NCBI GenBank assembly: GCA_947599755.1
Contig: CANQFO010000018.1
Span: 1 to 16,181 of the forward strand
From: an uncultured Bacilli bacterium
GTDB taxonomy: Bacteria; Bacillota_I; Bacilli_A; RF39; UBA660
Reading direction: 5' to 3'
DNA: 16,181 nucleotides
This document shows, piece by piece, positions 1-7,728 of this stretch. Both the position numbers and the translations under genes were made by a program. Every line of letters begins with the position of its first letter. Within the stretch, counting starts at the first letter, position 1. The notes beneath the pieces are model-generated. The model was not told the origin of the DNA. It saw only the letters and a list, made by a program, of their open reading frames with translations, and did not search any database.

Positions 1-211
1 CACAATCAAAAATAGGTTGACAACAAAGAACCATTCCACAACCTCCTCCATAAGGAGTATCATCCACTTTATGATGAGGATCACAACTATAATCCCTAAA
101 ATCATGAATTTGAATAAAAACTTTAGAATTAGAAATAGCTCTTTTAATAATAGATTCATGAAACACTTCTTGAAACATATTAGGAAAAAGCGTTAAAATA
201 TCAATCTTCAT
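1..211 (-). CDS. trmD: tRNA (guanine-N1)-methyltransferase TrmD, N-terminal part (cut by window edge)
   Basis: The frame starts at ATG 211-209 and runs off the left edge with no stop, giving about 70 residues. The protein opens MKIDILTLFPNMF and carries the SPOUT-knot motif DDTPYGGGCGMVL at about residues 50-62, which matches the TrmD family's (D)xPYGGGxGM signature. TrmD makes m1G37 in tRNAs reading codons that begin with C, using S-adenosylmethionine, and prevents +1 frameshifting. It lies 13 bases downstream of rimM in the same direction, the classic rimM-trmD pair. A GGGTG ribosome binding site lies just upstream. The middle of the glycine-rich motif has Cys where Pro or Ala is common; this is a mild variation. 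Identity is secure although the C-terminal half is not visible. Confidence 0.95.
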   Translation of the reverse strand, partial: MKIDILTLFPNMFQEVFHESIIKRAISNSKVFIQIHDFRDYSCDPHHKVDDTPYGGGCGMVLCCQPIFDC

Positions 212-224
212 TTATTTCACCCTA

Positions 225-707
225 CTACAAACCTTTCAACAAAGAAACAATAATTTCCTTCCTTTCATGATCAATCTTTAAAATCATCGGAGAAAAAAAC
301 GGAAGTAAAACTTCATGATCAAACATTACGCGAAGAATTTTATTACTAGGACTAGCCCAAAATATTTCCTTTATTATTCCTCTTTTCCCTTCTTTTGTCA
401 AGATTGAGTAAGAAATAAGTTCACTATCCAAAACTTCATGATCAGAAAAAACTAATTTTTCTCGATCAACATAAACTTTCTTTTGTAATAAAAATAATAC
501 ATCATTAATATTATGATATCCAACTAAAGTAACCATATCAAATTGCTTATGAACTCGATAACACTCAATCACATATTCTTGATCACCAATTAAAATAGAT
601 TGCCCAGGAACAAAAACTTTATTTTTATACTCAAAATTACTAAGAATTCGAATTTCCCCCTTTATCCCATGAGTAGAAACAACTTTTCCAACATAAACTT
701 TATCCAT
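225..707 (-). CDS. rimM: 16S rRNA maturation factor RimM
   Basis: A 160-residue protein, near the usual RimM length of about 170. The N-terminal beta-barrel domain opens with VGKVVSTHGIKGEIRI (residues 5-20), the RimM signature G-x-HG-(I/L)-KGE. The C-terminal half (about 90-160) is the PRC-barrel-like domain, here with ILRVMFDHEVLLPFF in place of the usual VLVPFI-type strand. RimM binds ribosomal protein S19 and helps mature the head of the 30S subunit. It is followed after 13 bases by trmD and preceded after 2 bases by the SpoU-type methyltransferase, so all three are very likely co-transcribed. The ATG at 707 has the weak purine stretch GGGAAGGTAAGT upstream. The family is certain. Confidence 0.95.
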   Translation of the reverse strand: MDKVYVGKVVSTHGIKGEIRILSNFEYKNKVFVPGQSILIGDQEYVIECYRVHKQFDMVTLVGYHNINDVLFLLQKKVYVDREKLVFSDHEVLDSELISYSILTKEGKRGIIKEIFWASPSNKILRVMFDHEVLLPFFSPMILKIDHERKEIIVSLLKGL

Positions 708-709
708 AC

Positions 710-1447
710 TTACCTTCCCAATTCATAAAGCAAAATACTAGTCGCAACAGCAACATTCAAACTTTCAACAGAATCATTCATATTAATATAAAGGTTTCGA
801 TCACACATAGAACTAATTTCTAATCGAACCCCATTTCCTTCATTACCAACAACTAAAGCAAATCTCTCTTTATCTTTCTTCGTTAAAGAACGAACATCCA
901 TACCATGATCAACTTGAGTACCATAAACAGGAATACCATAATTTTGCAATAAAGGAACAATTTCAAAAGCATTTCTAATAATAATATTAACATGAAAAAT
1001 CATTCCTTGAGTAGCACGTAACACCTTAGGATTATATAAATCCACTGTATTTTCCGATAAAATAATTGTATCAATAGAAAATGCCACCGCACTACGAATA
1101 ATGGTTCCCAAGTTCCCCGGATCTTGAATTTCATCCAAAATCAAAATACGATTTCCAAAATTATCATTTTCTTTCTCCTTTTTATGACAAACTGCCATAA
1201 CAGAACTAGGAGTATCCAAAGAAGATATCTTTTTCATAATTTCTTTTGTGACATAAGTATAAGGAATCGGTAAAGGAATGATTTCATTTTCCTCTAAAAT
1301 TAATTCTTCAATTACTCCTGTTTTATATGCTTCAAGTACTAAATGCATTCCTTCAACAATATATTGATGATAAAGATCCCGATACTTTTTCTTTTGCAAT
1401 TTTTTATATTTTTTTATCTTTTCATTATCCAAACTACTAATTACCAT
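710..1447 (-). CDS. TrmH/SpoU-family RNA 2'-O-methyltransferase
   Basis: I start this gene at ATG 1447-1445, giving 245 residues. It overlaps the TAA stop of the upstream gene by one base (TAATG), and an AAGGAG motif sits 13-14 bases upstream inside that gene. An ATG nine codons earlier has no ribosome binding site. The N-terminal 80 residues form a small substrate-binding domain (IVEGMHLV). The C-terminal SPOUT domain shows the three SpoU motifs: LDEIQDPGNLGTIIRSA, VVGNEGNGV and NMNDSVESLNVAVA. The family methylates ribose 2'-hydroxyls in rRNA or tRNA using S-adenosylmethionine; the target base here is unknown. B. subtilis has a related SpoU gene (ysgA) between sspI and pheS, which fits this neighbourhood. 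Confidence 0.92.
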   Translation of the reverse strand: MVISSLDNEKIKKYKKLQKKKYRDLYHQYIVEGMHLVLEAYKTGVIEELILEENEIIPLPIPYTYVTKEIMKKISSLDTPSSVMAVCHKKEKENDNFGNRILILDEIQDPGNLGTIIRSAVAFSIDTIILSENTVDLYNPKVLRATQGMIFHVNIIIRNAFEIVPLLQNYGIPVYGTQVDHGMDVRSLTKKDKERFALVVGNEGNGVRLEISSMCDRNLYINMNDSVESLNVAVATSILLYELGR

Positions 1448-2085
1448 TAAAAATCTTTCATCTCCTTCCGACATTCACGATAATTTTTCATATTTTCTTC
1501 TACTAATTCCCAAAAAGCTTTAGAATGATTAGGATGGATTAAATGAGAAAGTTCATGTACAATTACATAATCCAAATACTTTGTATCTCTCTTAATTAAC
1601 TCCAAATTTAAAGTAACAGTTTTTAATTTAACATTACATACTCCCCAACGACTAGTCATTTTTCGAATTTTTAACTTAGGATATGGAATTTTTCTAGAAA
1701 AAGAATGATAAATCTTATCTAAATGAGAAAGAAACAAAACCTTAGCCTGCATCTTATACCATTTATCCAAATCAAAATTCTTATTTAAAAAAACTTTTTC
1801 TTGTCCAAATGAAATATCACAATATTCTACATATACAATATCATATTTTTTTCCTAAATAGAAAAAACCCTCACTATTTTCTAATTTTTTCTGTTGAACA
1901 GCAATCATCTTAACTATTTTATCATAGTTATCCTCAATTAATTTTTGAATTGCTCGAGTACTAGTAAAACGATTCGTAGTAACTTGAATACTAAGATCCT
2001 TCTTTACCCGAATATAAGTATTACGATTACTGGCTTTTCGTTCAATTTCAATATGATAATTAGTCCCTTCTACTGCTAATTTCAT
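1447..2085 (-). CDS. YgjP-like zinc metallohydrolase (DUF45/M48-type)
   Basis: A 212-residue protein whose C-terminal part contains the metal-binding motif VHELSHLIHPNHSKAFWELV (about residues 176-195). This has the HExxH-type core HELSH plus a downstream His, as in the YgjP/DUF45 family. The conserved RKMTSRWGVCN stretch (about 140-150) with its R-x-x-x-RWG core is also diagnostic. Members are annotated as M48-type metallopeptidases, and E. coli YgjP has been reported as a nucleotide pyrophosphatase, so the substrate here is open. The N-terminal half is beta-rich and lysine-rich, with no signal peptide or membrane segment, so it should be cytosolic. The ATG at 2085 follows a GGTGA ribosome binding site. 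It is the first gene of the leftward run to trmD and is divergent from sspI. Confidence 0.85.
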   Translation of the reverse strand: MKLAVEGTNYHIEIERKASNRNTYIRVKKDLSIQVTTNRFTSTRAIQKLIEDNYDKIVKMIAVQQKKLENSEGFFYLGKKYDIVYVEYCDISFGQEKVFLNKNFDLDKWYKMQAKVLFLSHLDKIYHSFSRKIPYPKLKIRKMTSRWGVCNVKLKTVTLNLELIKRDTKYLDYVIVHELSHLIHPNHSKAFWELVEENMKNYRECRKEMKDF

Positions 2086-2186
2086 TCTATCACCAATATT
2101 ATTTTACAATAGATTCAATAAAAAGAAAAGTAACTAACAAAAGAAAGATAATTTTAAATAATAAAAAAAAGAAAGAAAATGTTTAA

Positions 2187-2217
2187 TGTATAAAATTTAA
2201 AAATAAAACTCAAAATA
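2187..2217 (+). promoter_or_regulatory. Possible forespore sigma-G promoter of sspI
   Basis: TGTATA at 2187-2192, then 18 bases, then CAAAATA at 2211-2217. This resembles the sigma-G pattern (TGAATA-like -35, CATNNTA-like -10, 17-18 spacing), the regulon to which sspI belongs in Bacillus. The match is partial (CA...TA of the -10), the DNA is very AT-rich, and the predicted transcript would start almost at the ribosome binding site. Treat it as a candidate. Confidence 0.35.
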
Positions 2218-2235
2218 TAGATAAAGGAGGAAATT

Positions 2236-2463
2236 ATGGATATGAGTATTCGAGAACATATTATTAATAATTTTAAAGGAGATGACTATGATAGTCTAAA
2301 AAGAGCAATTGATGAATCAGTAGAATCAAATGATGAAGTAACCCTTCCAGGATTAGGAGTATTCTTAGAAATTATTTGGGAAAATGCTGATCAAGAATTA
2401 AAAAATCAATTGATCGAAATCATTAAAAAACGAGTAGAAAAAGGATTAGAAGATGCCAACTAA
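2236..2463 (+). CDS. sspI: Small acid-soluble spore protein SspI
   Basis: A 75-residue acidic protein. The central LPGLGVFLEIIWENADQELK (about residues 37-56) is the SspI signature (LPGLGV followed by an E-x-IW-x-N-A motif). SspI is a minor SASP, made only in the developing forespore of spore-forming Bacilli. A strong AAAGGAGG at 2223-2230 sits 5 bases before the ATG; a second in-frame ATG is two codons later. It is the only plus-strand gene before the insertion sequence. Its position beside a SpoU methyltransferase gene and pheST matches the B. subtilis sspI-ysgA-pheST neighbourhood, although the methyltransferase is on the other strand here and separated by the YgjP-like gene. The last codons form the left arm of a terminator. 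Its presence implies that the organism or a recent ancestor sporulates. Confidence 0.9.
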   Translation: MDMSIREHIINNFKGDDYDSLKRAIDESVESNDEVTLPGLGVFLEIIWENADQELKNQLIEIIKKRVEKGLEDAN

Positions 2464-2471
2464 TCCTTTTT
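2438..2471. terminator. Bidirectional intrinsic terminator between sspI and pheT
   Basis: AAAAAGGATTA (2438-2448) pairs perfectly with TAATCCTTTTT (2461-2471) around a 12-base loop. Runs of A on one side and T on the other let it terminate both the rightward sspI transcript and the leftward pheST transcript. The left arm and loop lie inside the sspI coding region and the right arm starts at the sspI stop codon. Confidence 0.85.
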
Positions 2472-2488
2472 ATTATTTAAAATAAATT

Positions 2489-4861
2489 TTATTTGTCTCG
2501 AAGTACAGCGTGATAATTCTTCTCAACTCGATCCACAATTTGATAAAATATCTTCATTACTTCTTCTTCTGTTAGGGTCTTTTTTGGATCACTAAAATAA
2601 AGCTTGAAGGCAATAGATTTTTTATCAATTGGAACATTTTCACCAGTATATACATCAAAAACACTTACATGATCAAGAATTTTACCACCAGTTTTTTGAA
2701 TTGTAGAAATTATTTCTCCTGCCAAAGTATCTCTCGATACAATAAAGGCCATATCTTTTTCCATTCCTGGATATTTATTTGCTTCTTTAAATTTTAATTG
2801 AGTCGTTTTTTTCATTAATGAATTTAAAGATAATTCAAAAACATATACTTCATCTTTACATATCTTTGGATGAATACGACCAACTACCCCAACTTCTTCG
2901 TGATCAAGAAAAACTTTTGCACTCATTCCTGGATGAAAGGAAGAATCATTAAGAACTTGAAAATGATAGCGATTAGCAAATCCCATATAATTGAAAATAT
3001 CTTCCACAATTCCCTTAGCAACATAAAAATCTACTTTTAATGATTTGTTCCATCCATCAGTAAGATAATTTCCATATAATAGACCACTAATTAAACTTTC
3101 TTCATGATAAGTTTGATCATAAGTTTTACTAATTTCATAAAGCAAAATATCTTCTACTTTTCTTGCTTTATTATATTGATAAACTTGTAATAAAGAAGGA
3201 AGTAAAGTTGTACGAACAATACTTTTATCACTACTCATAGGATTGGGTAATATAACATTTTTTCGATTCCGATATTGAAACTGGCTAGCCAATTCAGGAG
3301 AAACTAATGTATAAGTTTTCACCTCATTCAATCTCAATAGACGCATTCTTTTAGAAAGTGCTTTACGATAAGCAACATCTCCTACATATTTACCGCGGCG
3401 AAGTGGAACAACAGGTAAAGTAGAAACTAAGTTATGATATCCATAAAGTCTACCAATCTCTTCAGCAATATCATTCACATTTGGATCAATATCTAATCTT
3501 CGATTAGGAATACTCACTTCAAAAACTCCATCTTTTAAAGTATAAGAAAAATCAAGTCTAGCTAATTCTGTTTTCATATCTTCTTCATCAATCGTAATTC
3601 CTAAAATTTTATTTACCTCTTCTGGAACAAAAGAGACAATCTTAGGTTTTTTATCTATTTTATCATGACAAACTATTCCAGTCAAAACTTTAGCATGAGC
3701 ATATTTCTCTAATAAATGACAAGCCCGATCCATTGCCATTTTCGTATATTCATAGCTTAACCCTTTTCCATAACGAATCGATGCTTCACTTTTCAACTCT
3801 AAATTTGCTGCCGTATATCGGATACGAACAGCATCAAAAATAGCACTCTCAATTAAAATCGTATGTGTATCTTCAGAAACTTCTGTGTTTTCTCCTCCCA
3901 TAACACCAGCAATACAAACCGGTTTACTGGAATCCGTAATTACAATATCACTACTTCTTAATTGACGCATCTTTCCATCTAAAGTAACAATCTGTTCTTT
4001 CTCTATTGCATCACGAACTACAATTTGATCTCCTAATTTGTCTTTATCAAAAAAGTGAAGAGGTTGACCAAATTCTAACATTACATAATTAGAAATATCT
4101 ACAACATTATTAATCGGTCTCATGTCAGCAGCAGTCAATCTTCTTTTGATGAAATTTGGAGATTCTCCGATTTGAACATCTGTAACCATTTTTGCTAAAT
4201 AATATGGACATTTATCCGTTTCTACTTTTAATTGAAAATGATTGGTAATAGAATCTTTTATTTCTTGATAAGATGTATCTGGCAGGTGAACTTTTCTATT
4301 CAAAATGGCTGCAATTTCATAAGCAAATCCAATATGATAGTAACAATCATTATTTCGATGTTTATGAACATCAAGTTCATATAATGTATCTCCAAAACCT
4401 AATTCTGTTAATGGATCTCCTCCAATTGTAGTGGAATCATCTAATTCACAAATTCCTTTTGCATAATTTAAATCATTTTTCTCTTCTAATCCAAGTTCAA
4501 ATAAAGCACAAAGCATCCCATTTGATTCTACTCCACGAATCTTACTTTTCTTTATTTCAATATTTCCTGGTAAAATTGCTCCCGGAAGAGCAACAATAAC
4601 CTTTAGCCCTTCTCTAACATTTGGTGCACCACAAACAATTTGTAAAATTTTTCCTTCTCCTACATCTACACTACAAACATGTAAATGATCACTATCTGGA
4701 TGATCAACGCAAGATAAAACTTGACCAATAATCAAATTTTTAATCTCATTAGAAATTACTTTTTCTACATTAATACCAGCCTGTGTAACTTTAACGGCTA
4801 ATTCCTCTAAGTCTTGATCACGAATATCAATATAATCTTTTACCCATTCTAAACTAATCAT
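2489..4861 (-). CDS. pheT: Phenylalanyl-tRNA synthetase beta subunit
   Basis: A 790-residue protein, the normal length for bacterial PheT. Domain order is canonical: a tRNA-binding OB fold (about 40-150, IGQVLSCVDHPDSDHLHVC), B3/B4 editing domain (about 205-385, with RPINNVVDISNYVMLEFGQP), B5 domain (about 400-475, with FVPEEVNKILGI), a catalytic-like core (about 490-680, with LPNPMSSDKSIVRTTLLPSLL) and the C-terminal FDX-ACB anticodon-binding domain (about 695-790, with KYPGMEKDMAFIV). With PheS it forms the alpha2-beta2 enzyme that charges tRNA-Phe, and this subunit hydrolyses mischarged Tyr-tRNA-Phe. Its ATG overlaps the TGA stop of pheS by four bases (ATGA), implying translational coupling. 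Expression should follow the T-box leader upstream of pheS. Confidence 0.98.
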   Translation of the reverse strand: MISLEWVKDYIDIRDQDLEELAVKVTQAGINVEKVISNEIKNLIIGQVLSCVDHPDSDHLHVCSVDVGEGKILQIVCGAPNVREGLKVIVALPGAILPGNIEIKKSKIRGVESNGMLCALFELGLEEKNDLNYAKGICELDDSTTIGGDPLTELGFGDTLYELDVHKHRNNDCYYHIGFAYEIAAILNRKVHLPDTSYQEIKDSITNHFQLKVETDKCPYYLAKMVTDVQIGESPNFIKRRLTAADMRPINNVVDISNYVMLEFGQPLHFFDKDKLGDQIVVRDAIEKEQIVTLDGKMRQLRSSDIVITDSSKPVCIAGVMGGENTEVSEDTHTILIESAIFDAVRIRYTAANLELKSEASIRYGKGLSYEYTKMAMDRACHLLEKYAHAKVLTGIVCHDKIDKKPKIVSFVPEEVNKILGITIDEEDMKTELARLDFSYTLKDGVFEVSIPNRRLDIDPNVNDIAEEIGRLYGYHNLVSTLPVVPLRRGKYVGDVAYRKALSKRMRLLRLNEVKTYTLVSPELASQFQYRNRKNVILPNPMSSDKSIVRTTLLPSLLQVYQYNKARKVEDILLYEISKTYDQTYHEESLISGLLYGNYLTDGWNKSLKVDFYVAKGIVEDIFNYMGFANRYHFQVLNDSSFHPGMSAKVFLDHEEVGVVGRIHPKICKDEVYVFELSLNSLMKKTTQLKFKEANKYPGMEKDMAFIVSRDTLAGEIISTIQKTGGKILDHVSVFDVYTGENVPIDKKSIAFKLYFSDPKKTLTEEEVMKIFYQIVDRVEKNYHAVLRDK

Positions 4862-5910
4862 GATAACCCTTCCTCTCGATCAAAAATTTTAGCTTCACGT
4901 AAATCAGTATGATAAAAAACTCTCAAATCAGAAATATCATATTTTAACATCGCCATACGTTCCGCACCAAATCCAAAAGCAAAACCACTCCATTTTTCCG
5001 GATCATACCCACTCATGCGTAAAACATTGGGATGAACAATTCCTGCACCAGCAATCGTTATCCAACCAGTTTTTTTACAAATACTACAACCTTTTCCTTT
5101 ACAATTAAAACAACTAATATCTACTTCAACAGAAGGTTCTGTAAATTGATAATAACTAGGTCTAAATCTAGTTTCCACATCATTTCCAAATAATCGTTTT
5201 ACTACTACATCAATGGTTCCTTTCAAATCAGACAAACTAATATTTTTATCTACTAATAATCCTTCTATTTGCATAAATTGATGAGAATGAGTAGCATCAT
5301 CATCATCTCTTCGATAAGTTTTTCCTGGACAAATCATACGAATTGGAACTTCTCCTTTTCCCTCTAGCATAGTACGCACTTGAACAGGAGAAGTTTGACT
5401 ACGTAGTAATATTTCTTCTCCTTCAATATAAAAGGTATCCTGTGCATCTCTTGCTGGATGTCCCTTAGGAATATTCAACATCTCGAAATTATATTTATCT
5501 TGTTCAATTTCAGGACCATCTACTACATCATATCCCATAGATAAAAATACTTCTTCTACTTCTTCAATTAATTTTTCCAAAATATTTGGTGCACCAGCAG
5601 ATACGCAAACAGCAGGTAAACTGATATCTATAGCATCTTGAGCTAGTTTTTCACTTAAAATTGCTTCTTCAAAAAAATTCTTTTTTTCTTCGTAAAACTG
5701 ATGAAAAGAATTTCTTAATTCATTTACAGCCATTCCAAATTCTTTTTTGTTTTCATTCGATACATTTTTAATTTCGCTGTTTAATTCAGTAATCAATCCT
5801 TTTTTTCCTAAATATTTAACTTTCAAATTTTCTAAATCCCTTAGATGATCAATCTTTTTTTGATCTTTTTTCAATTGATTTGCAACTTGCTCTATTTTTT
5901 CATTTTTCAT
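4858..5910 (-). CDS. pheS: Phenylalanyl-tRNA synthetase alpha subunit
   Basis: A 350-residue protein, as usual for PheS. The N-terminal about 90 residues form a charged coiled coil that binds tRNA. The class II catalytic core follows, with motif 2 near MICPGKTYRRDDDDATHSHQ, the zinc-knuckle-like CFNCKGKGCSICKKTGW seen in many Bacillota, and motif 3 in GFAFGFGAERMAML. It catalyses ATP-dependent charging of tRNA-Phe together with PheT. AGGAGG lies 7 bases before the ATG. The TGA stop is embedded in the ATGA overlap with pheT, and the protein ends where PheS family proteins end, which shows that TGA is a true stop in this organism. The first gene after the phenylalanine T-box leader. Confidence 0.98.
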   Translation of the reverse strand: MKNEKIEQVANQLKKDQKKIDHLRDLENLKVKYLGKKGLITELNSEIKNVSNENKKEFGMAVNELRNSFHQFYEEKKNFFEEAILSEKLAQDAIDISLPAVCVSAGAPNILEKLIEEVEEVFLSMGYDVVDGPEIEQDKYNFEMLNIPKGHPARDAQDTFYIEGEEILLRSQTSPVQVRTMLEGKGEVPIRMICPGKTYRRDDDDATHSHQFMQIEGLLVDKNISLSDLKGTIDVVVKRLFGNDVETRFRPSYYQFTEPSVEVDISCFNCKGKGCSICKKTGWITIAGAGIVHPNVLRMSGYDPEKWSGFAFGFGAERMAMLKYDISDLRVFYHTDLREAKIFDREEGLS

Positions 5911-5923
5911 CCATATTCCTCCT

Positions 5924-6135
5924 AAAAAAAATAACTACAAACATAAGGACGGAAATCCGCGGTACCACCTTACTTTATAGTTATTCTATACACTTTAATC
6001 CTTTAACGCAAGAAACACGCTTAATATTAATAAGAACTCCGAAGACGAATTCATAAACTTTTACTAATTATTTTCACCAACCATAATCTCTCTAAAAGCA
6101 AAAAATTTATTACTACTTCTTCATCATTGCCTGTA
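5924..6135 (-). ncRNA. Phenylalanine T-box leader of pheST
   Basis: The 314-base gap between pheS and the next gene holds a tRNA-sensing T-box leader. The T-box sequence AAGGTGGTACCGCGG is on the minus strand at 5971-5957. Its variable base in UGGN is U, which pairs with the A discriminator of tRNA-Phe. AAGG and CCTT form the lower antiterminator helix and GCG/CGT-type bases the upper one. A longer helix (5930-5948 with 5968-5985) is followed by a run of U (5930-5924) and can act as terminator. The Stem I region has AGAGAG and GGTTGGTGAAAA motifs. A candidate UUC (Phe) specifier lies at 6049-6047 in the context GAATTCGTCTTCGGAG. Uncharged tRNA-Phe would favour readthrough into pheST. Confidence 0.92.
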
Positions 6136-6140
6136 GCCAT

Positions 6141-6169
6141 AATATATCACAATATGAAAAAAGTTTCAA
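6141..6169 (-). promoter_or_regulatory. Vegetative promoter of the pheST T-box operon
   Basis: On the minus strand TTGAAA (6169-6164) is followed after exactly 17 bases by TATATT (6146-6141). Both match the housekeeping sigma-A consensus closely. Transcription would begin near 6135, just upstream of the T-box structure. Confidence 0.75.
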
Positions 6170-6224
6170 ATAAAATTCGAATAAATTTTAATCTAAAACC
6201 TCTCTATAAATCCATATAATCAAT

Positions 6225-6959
6225 TTAATTTTTTAATTTAGCAAACATCTTATGTGTAGTATTTTCTCGATTCGTATCCGATAAATCTAAAAGACAACGA
6301 TCAGCCAAATGAATATATTTTCTATCTTCATAAATTAAATTTTGAATATCTTCCACATTCTGTACAGAAAAATCTTTTCCTCTCAAAGAACTATATACAG
6401 AAGAAACAGGTTCAAAACTAGAACCATCAAGTAAAAACTGAATATAATCCTCTCCTTGATTAGAACTCAATTTTTTCGTAACAGATAAAGTAACATGACC
6501 ACTTTCATCATCTTTCATCGGAACAATATCAAATCCACTAGATAACCATTGAAATTTATCTAATAATTGATTTTGCTTAATCGAATAAGCCTTATAACCT
6601 AATATTTCTTCACGATTTCCAATTTCAAACAATAAAATATCATTAGAAAGAGGAAAAGCCTTACGAAAATAGCTACGAAAAACCTCCATTTTTACATCAG
6701 CCAAACTAAATCTTTTCATTTCCTTAGTTCCATCACTTAATGGTTTAATAAAAAGAAAATCATGATCAGAAACTTGTGAAATATACTGAATCAAACTTTC
6801 TAAAATATAATATGTACGGTTATATCCAGAAAAAGCATTTTCTTGATCTTTTCTTCTAAAAATATAATAACCATCTAATTTTTGATTAAGATCCCACTTT
6901 TTTTTATCATAATGATATCCACTATCAAAATCAATTGCTTCTAATTTTTTATAACTCAT
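6225..6959 (-). CDS. Conserved-looking hypothetical protein, 244 residues, family not recognised
   Basis: I start at ATG 6959-6957 rather than the TTG just before it, because GGGGGA lies 7 bases upstream of the ATG. The protein has no signal peptide, membrane helix or metal motif that I can see. It is mixed alpha/beta with many aromatic residues: GYHYDKKKWDLNQKLDGYYI near the start, IQYISQVSDHDFLFIKPL in the first third, GEDYIQFLLDGSSFEPV in the last third, and a polar C-terminus. Codon usage looks like that of the neighbours, so recent transfer is not suggested. It has its own promoter and sits between frr and the pheST leader without clear co-transcription with either. I do not recognise the family and assign no function. 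Confidence 0.75.
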   Translation of the reverse strand: MSYKKLEAIDFDSGYHYDKKKWDLNQKLDGYYIFRRKDQENAFSGYNRTYYILESLIQYISQVSDHDFLFIKPLSDGTKEMKRFSLADVKMEVFRSYFRKAFPLSNDILLFEIGNREEILGYKAYSIKQNQLLDKFQWLSSGFDIVPMKDDESGHVTLSVTKKLSSNQGEDYIQFLLDGSSFEPVSSVYSSLRGKDFSVQNVEDIQNLIYEDRKYIHLADRCLLDLSDTNRENTTHKMFAKLKN

Positions 6960-6993
6960 CAAAATATCCCCCTATAACTAAAAGATGTAATTT

Positions 6994-7022
6994 ATCCTAA
7001 CAAAAACATAACAAGTTGTCAA
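6994..7022 (-). promoter_or_regulatory. Promoter of the 6225-6959 gene
   Basis: A perfect TTGACA -35 (7022-7017), a 17-base spacer and TAGGAT as -10 (6999-6994), preceded by TGT, which makes an extended -10. The leader to the ATG is about 30 bases and carries the GGGGGA ribosome binding site. Confidence 0.65.
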
Positions 7023-7083
7023 TAAAATTAAATCAAAAAGGCTAAAAATATCTTATCTCAAATAATAAAAAAAGAAACATATC

Positions 7084-7641
7084 CTATACAGTAAGTAACT
7101 CCTGTTCCTTATCTTTTAGCTTTTCTTCAATTTTTTTATTGTAATCATTAACAATATCTTGAACCTCTTTTTCCATTCCTTTTTCTTGATCTTCAGGTAA
7201 TTCACATTTTTTAATTTCTTCTAAAACTTCGTGACGAAGGTTGCGAATACTTACCTTTTCCTCTTCTGCTAAAACTTTAACTTGTTTGACCAACTCTTTT
7301 CTTCTATCTTCTGTAAGCTCAGGAATAACAATTCGAATTGTCTCACCATCATTTCCAGGATTATATCCTAAATTAGAAGTTAAAATTGCTTTTTCTATCT
7401 CCTTTAAACATCCTTTATCAAATGGTTTAATTAATAACTGCCTAGCTTCAGGAACAGAAATTGTAGCAAGTTGCTTAAGAGGAGTCATATTACCATAATA
7501 TAAAACCATAATTCCATCCAAACTAGAAGGATTAGCTCGTCCTGCACGAACAGTAGCAAAACGTTTTTCCAAAGTTTCCATCACTTTATCCATTTTTTCA
7601 TTAAATTCTAGTATAATCATTTCATTATCCATTTTCTCCAT
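7084..7641 (-). CDS. frr: Ribosome recycling factor
   Basis: A 185-residue protein, the usual RRF size. The signature LEKRFATVRAGRANPSSLDG (about 24-43), the MTPLKQLATISVPEARQLLI block, and the C-terminal helices with LTEDRRKELVKQVK and SIRNLRHE are all family hallmarks. RRF works with EF-G to split post-termination ribosomes. The start is not certain: the ATG at 7641 has AAGGAG only two bases away, while the ATG three codons later has a spacing of about 11 bases, with GGAG immediately before it. A TATAAT at 7666-7661 (minus strand) upstream may be its -10 element, but no good -35 is visible. Usually frr follows pyrH; here it follows a lipoprotein gene and a terminator, so it is probably transcribed on its own. 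Confidence 0.96.
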   Translation of the reverse strand: MEKMDNEMIILEFNEKMDKVMETLEKRFATVRAGRANPSSLDGIMVLYYGNMTPLKQLATISVPEARQLLIKPFDKGCLKEIEKAILTSNLGYNPGNDGETIRIVIPELTEDRRKELVKQVKVLAEEEKVSIRNLRHEVLEEIKKCELPEDQEKGMEKEVQDIVNDYNKKIEEKLKDKEQELLTV

Positions 7642-7704
7642 CTCTCCTTGATATAATTATATTATAAGGAACAAGGAAAAGAAAGAAAAAATTAGTTTTT
7701 TAAC

Positions 7705-7728
7705 AAAAAAAGACTAACAATTGTTAGT
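7705..7728 (-). terminator. Terminator overlapping the end of the lipoprotein gene
   Basis: The perfect palindrome ACTAACAATTGTTAGT (7713-7728) forms a 6-bp stem with an AATT loop. On the minus strand it is followed by C and seven T (7712-7705). The palindrome includes the last four sense codons (Thr-Asn-Asn-Cys) and the TAG stop of the upstream gene. An A run on the other side can extend the stem. Confidence 0.85.

Noticed and set aside
2086..2160. Promoter for the leftward YgjP-like gene to trmD run
   Set aside because: AT-rich DNA offers TAAAAT-like hexamers but no acceptable -35 at proper distance, so no site is assigned.
7241..7498. Plus-strand reading frame of 85 codons inside frr
   Set aside because: Antisense to a certain gene, no ribosome binding site, no family resemblance.
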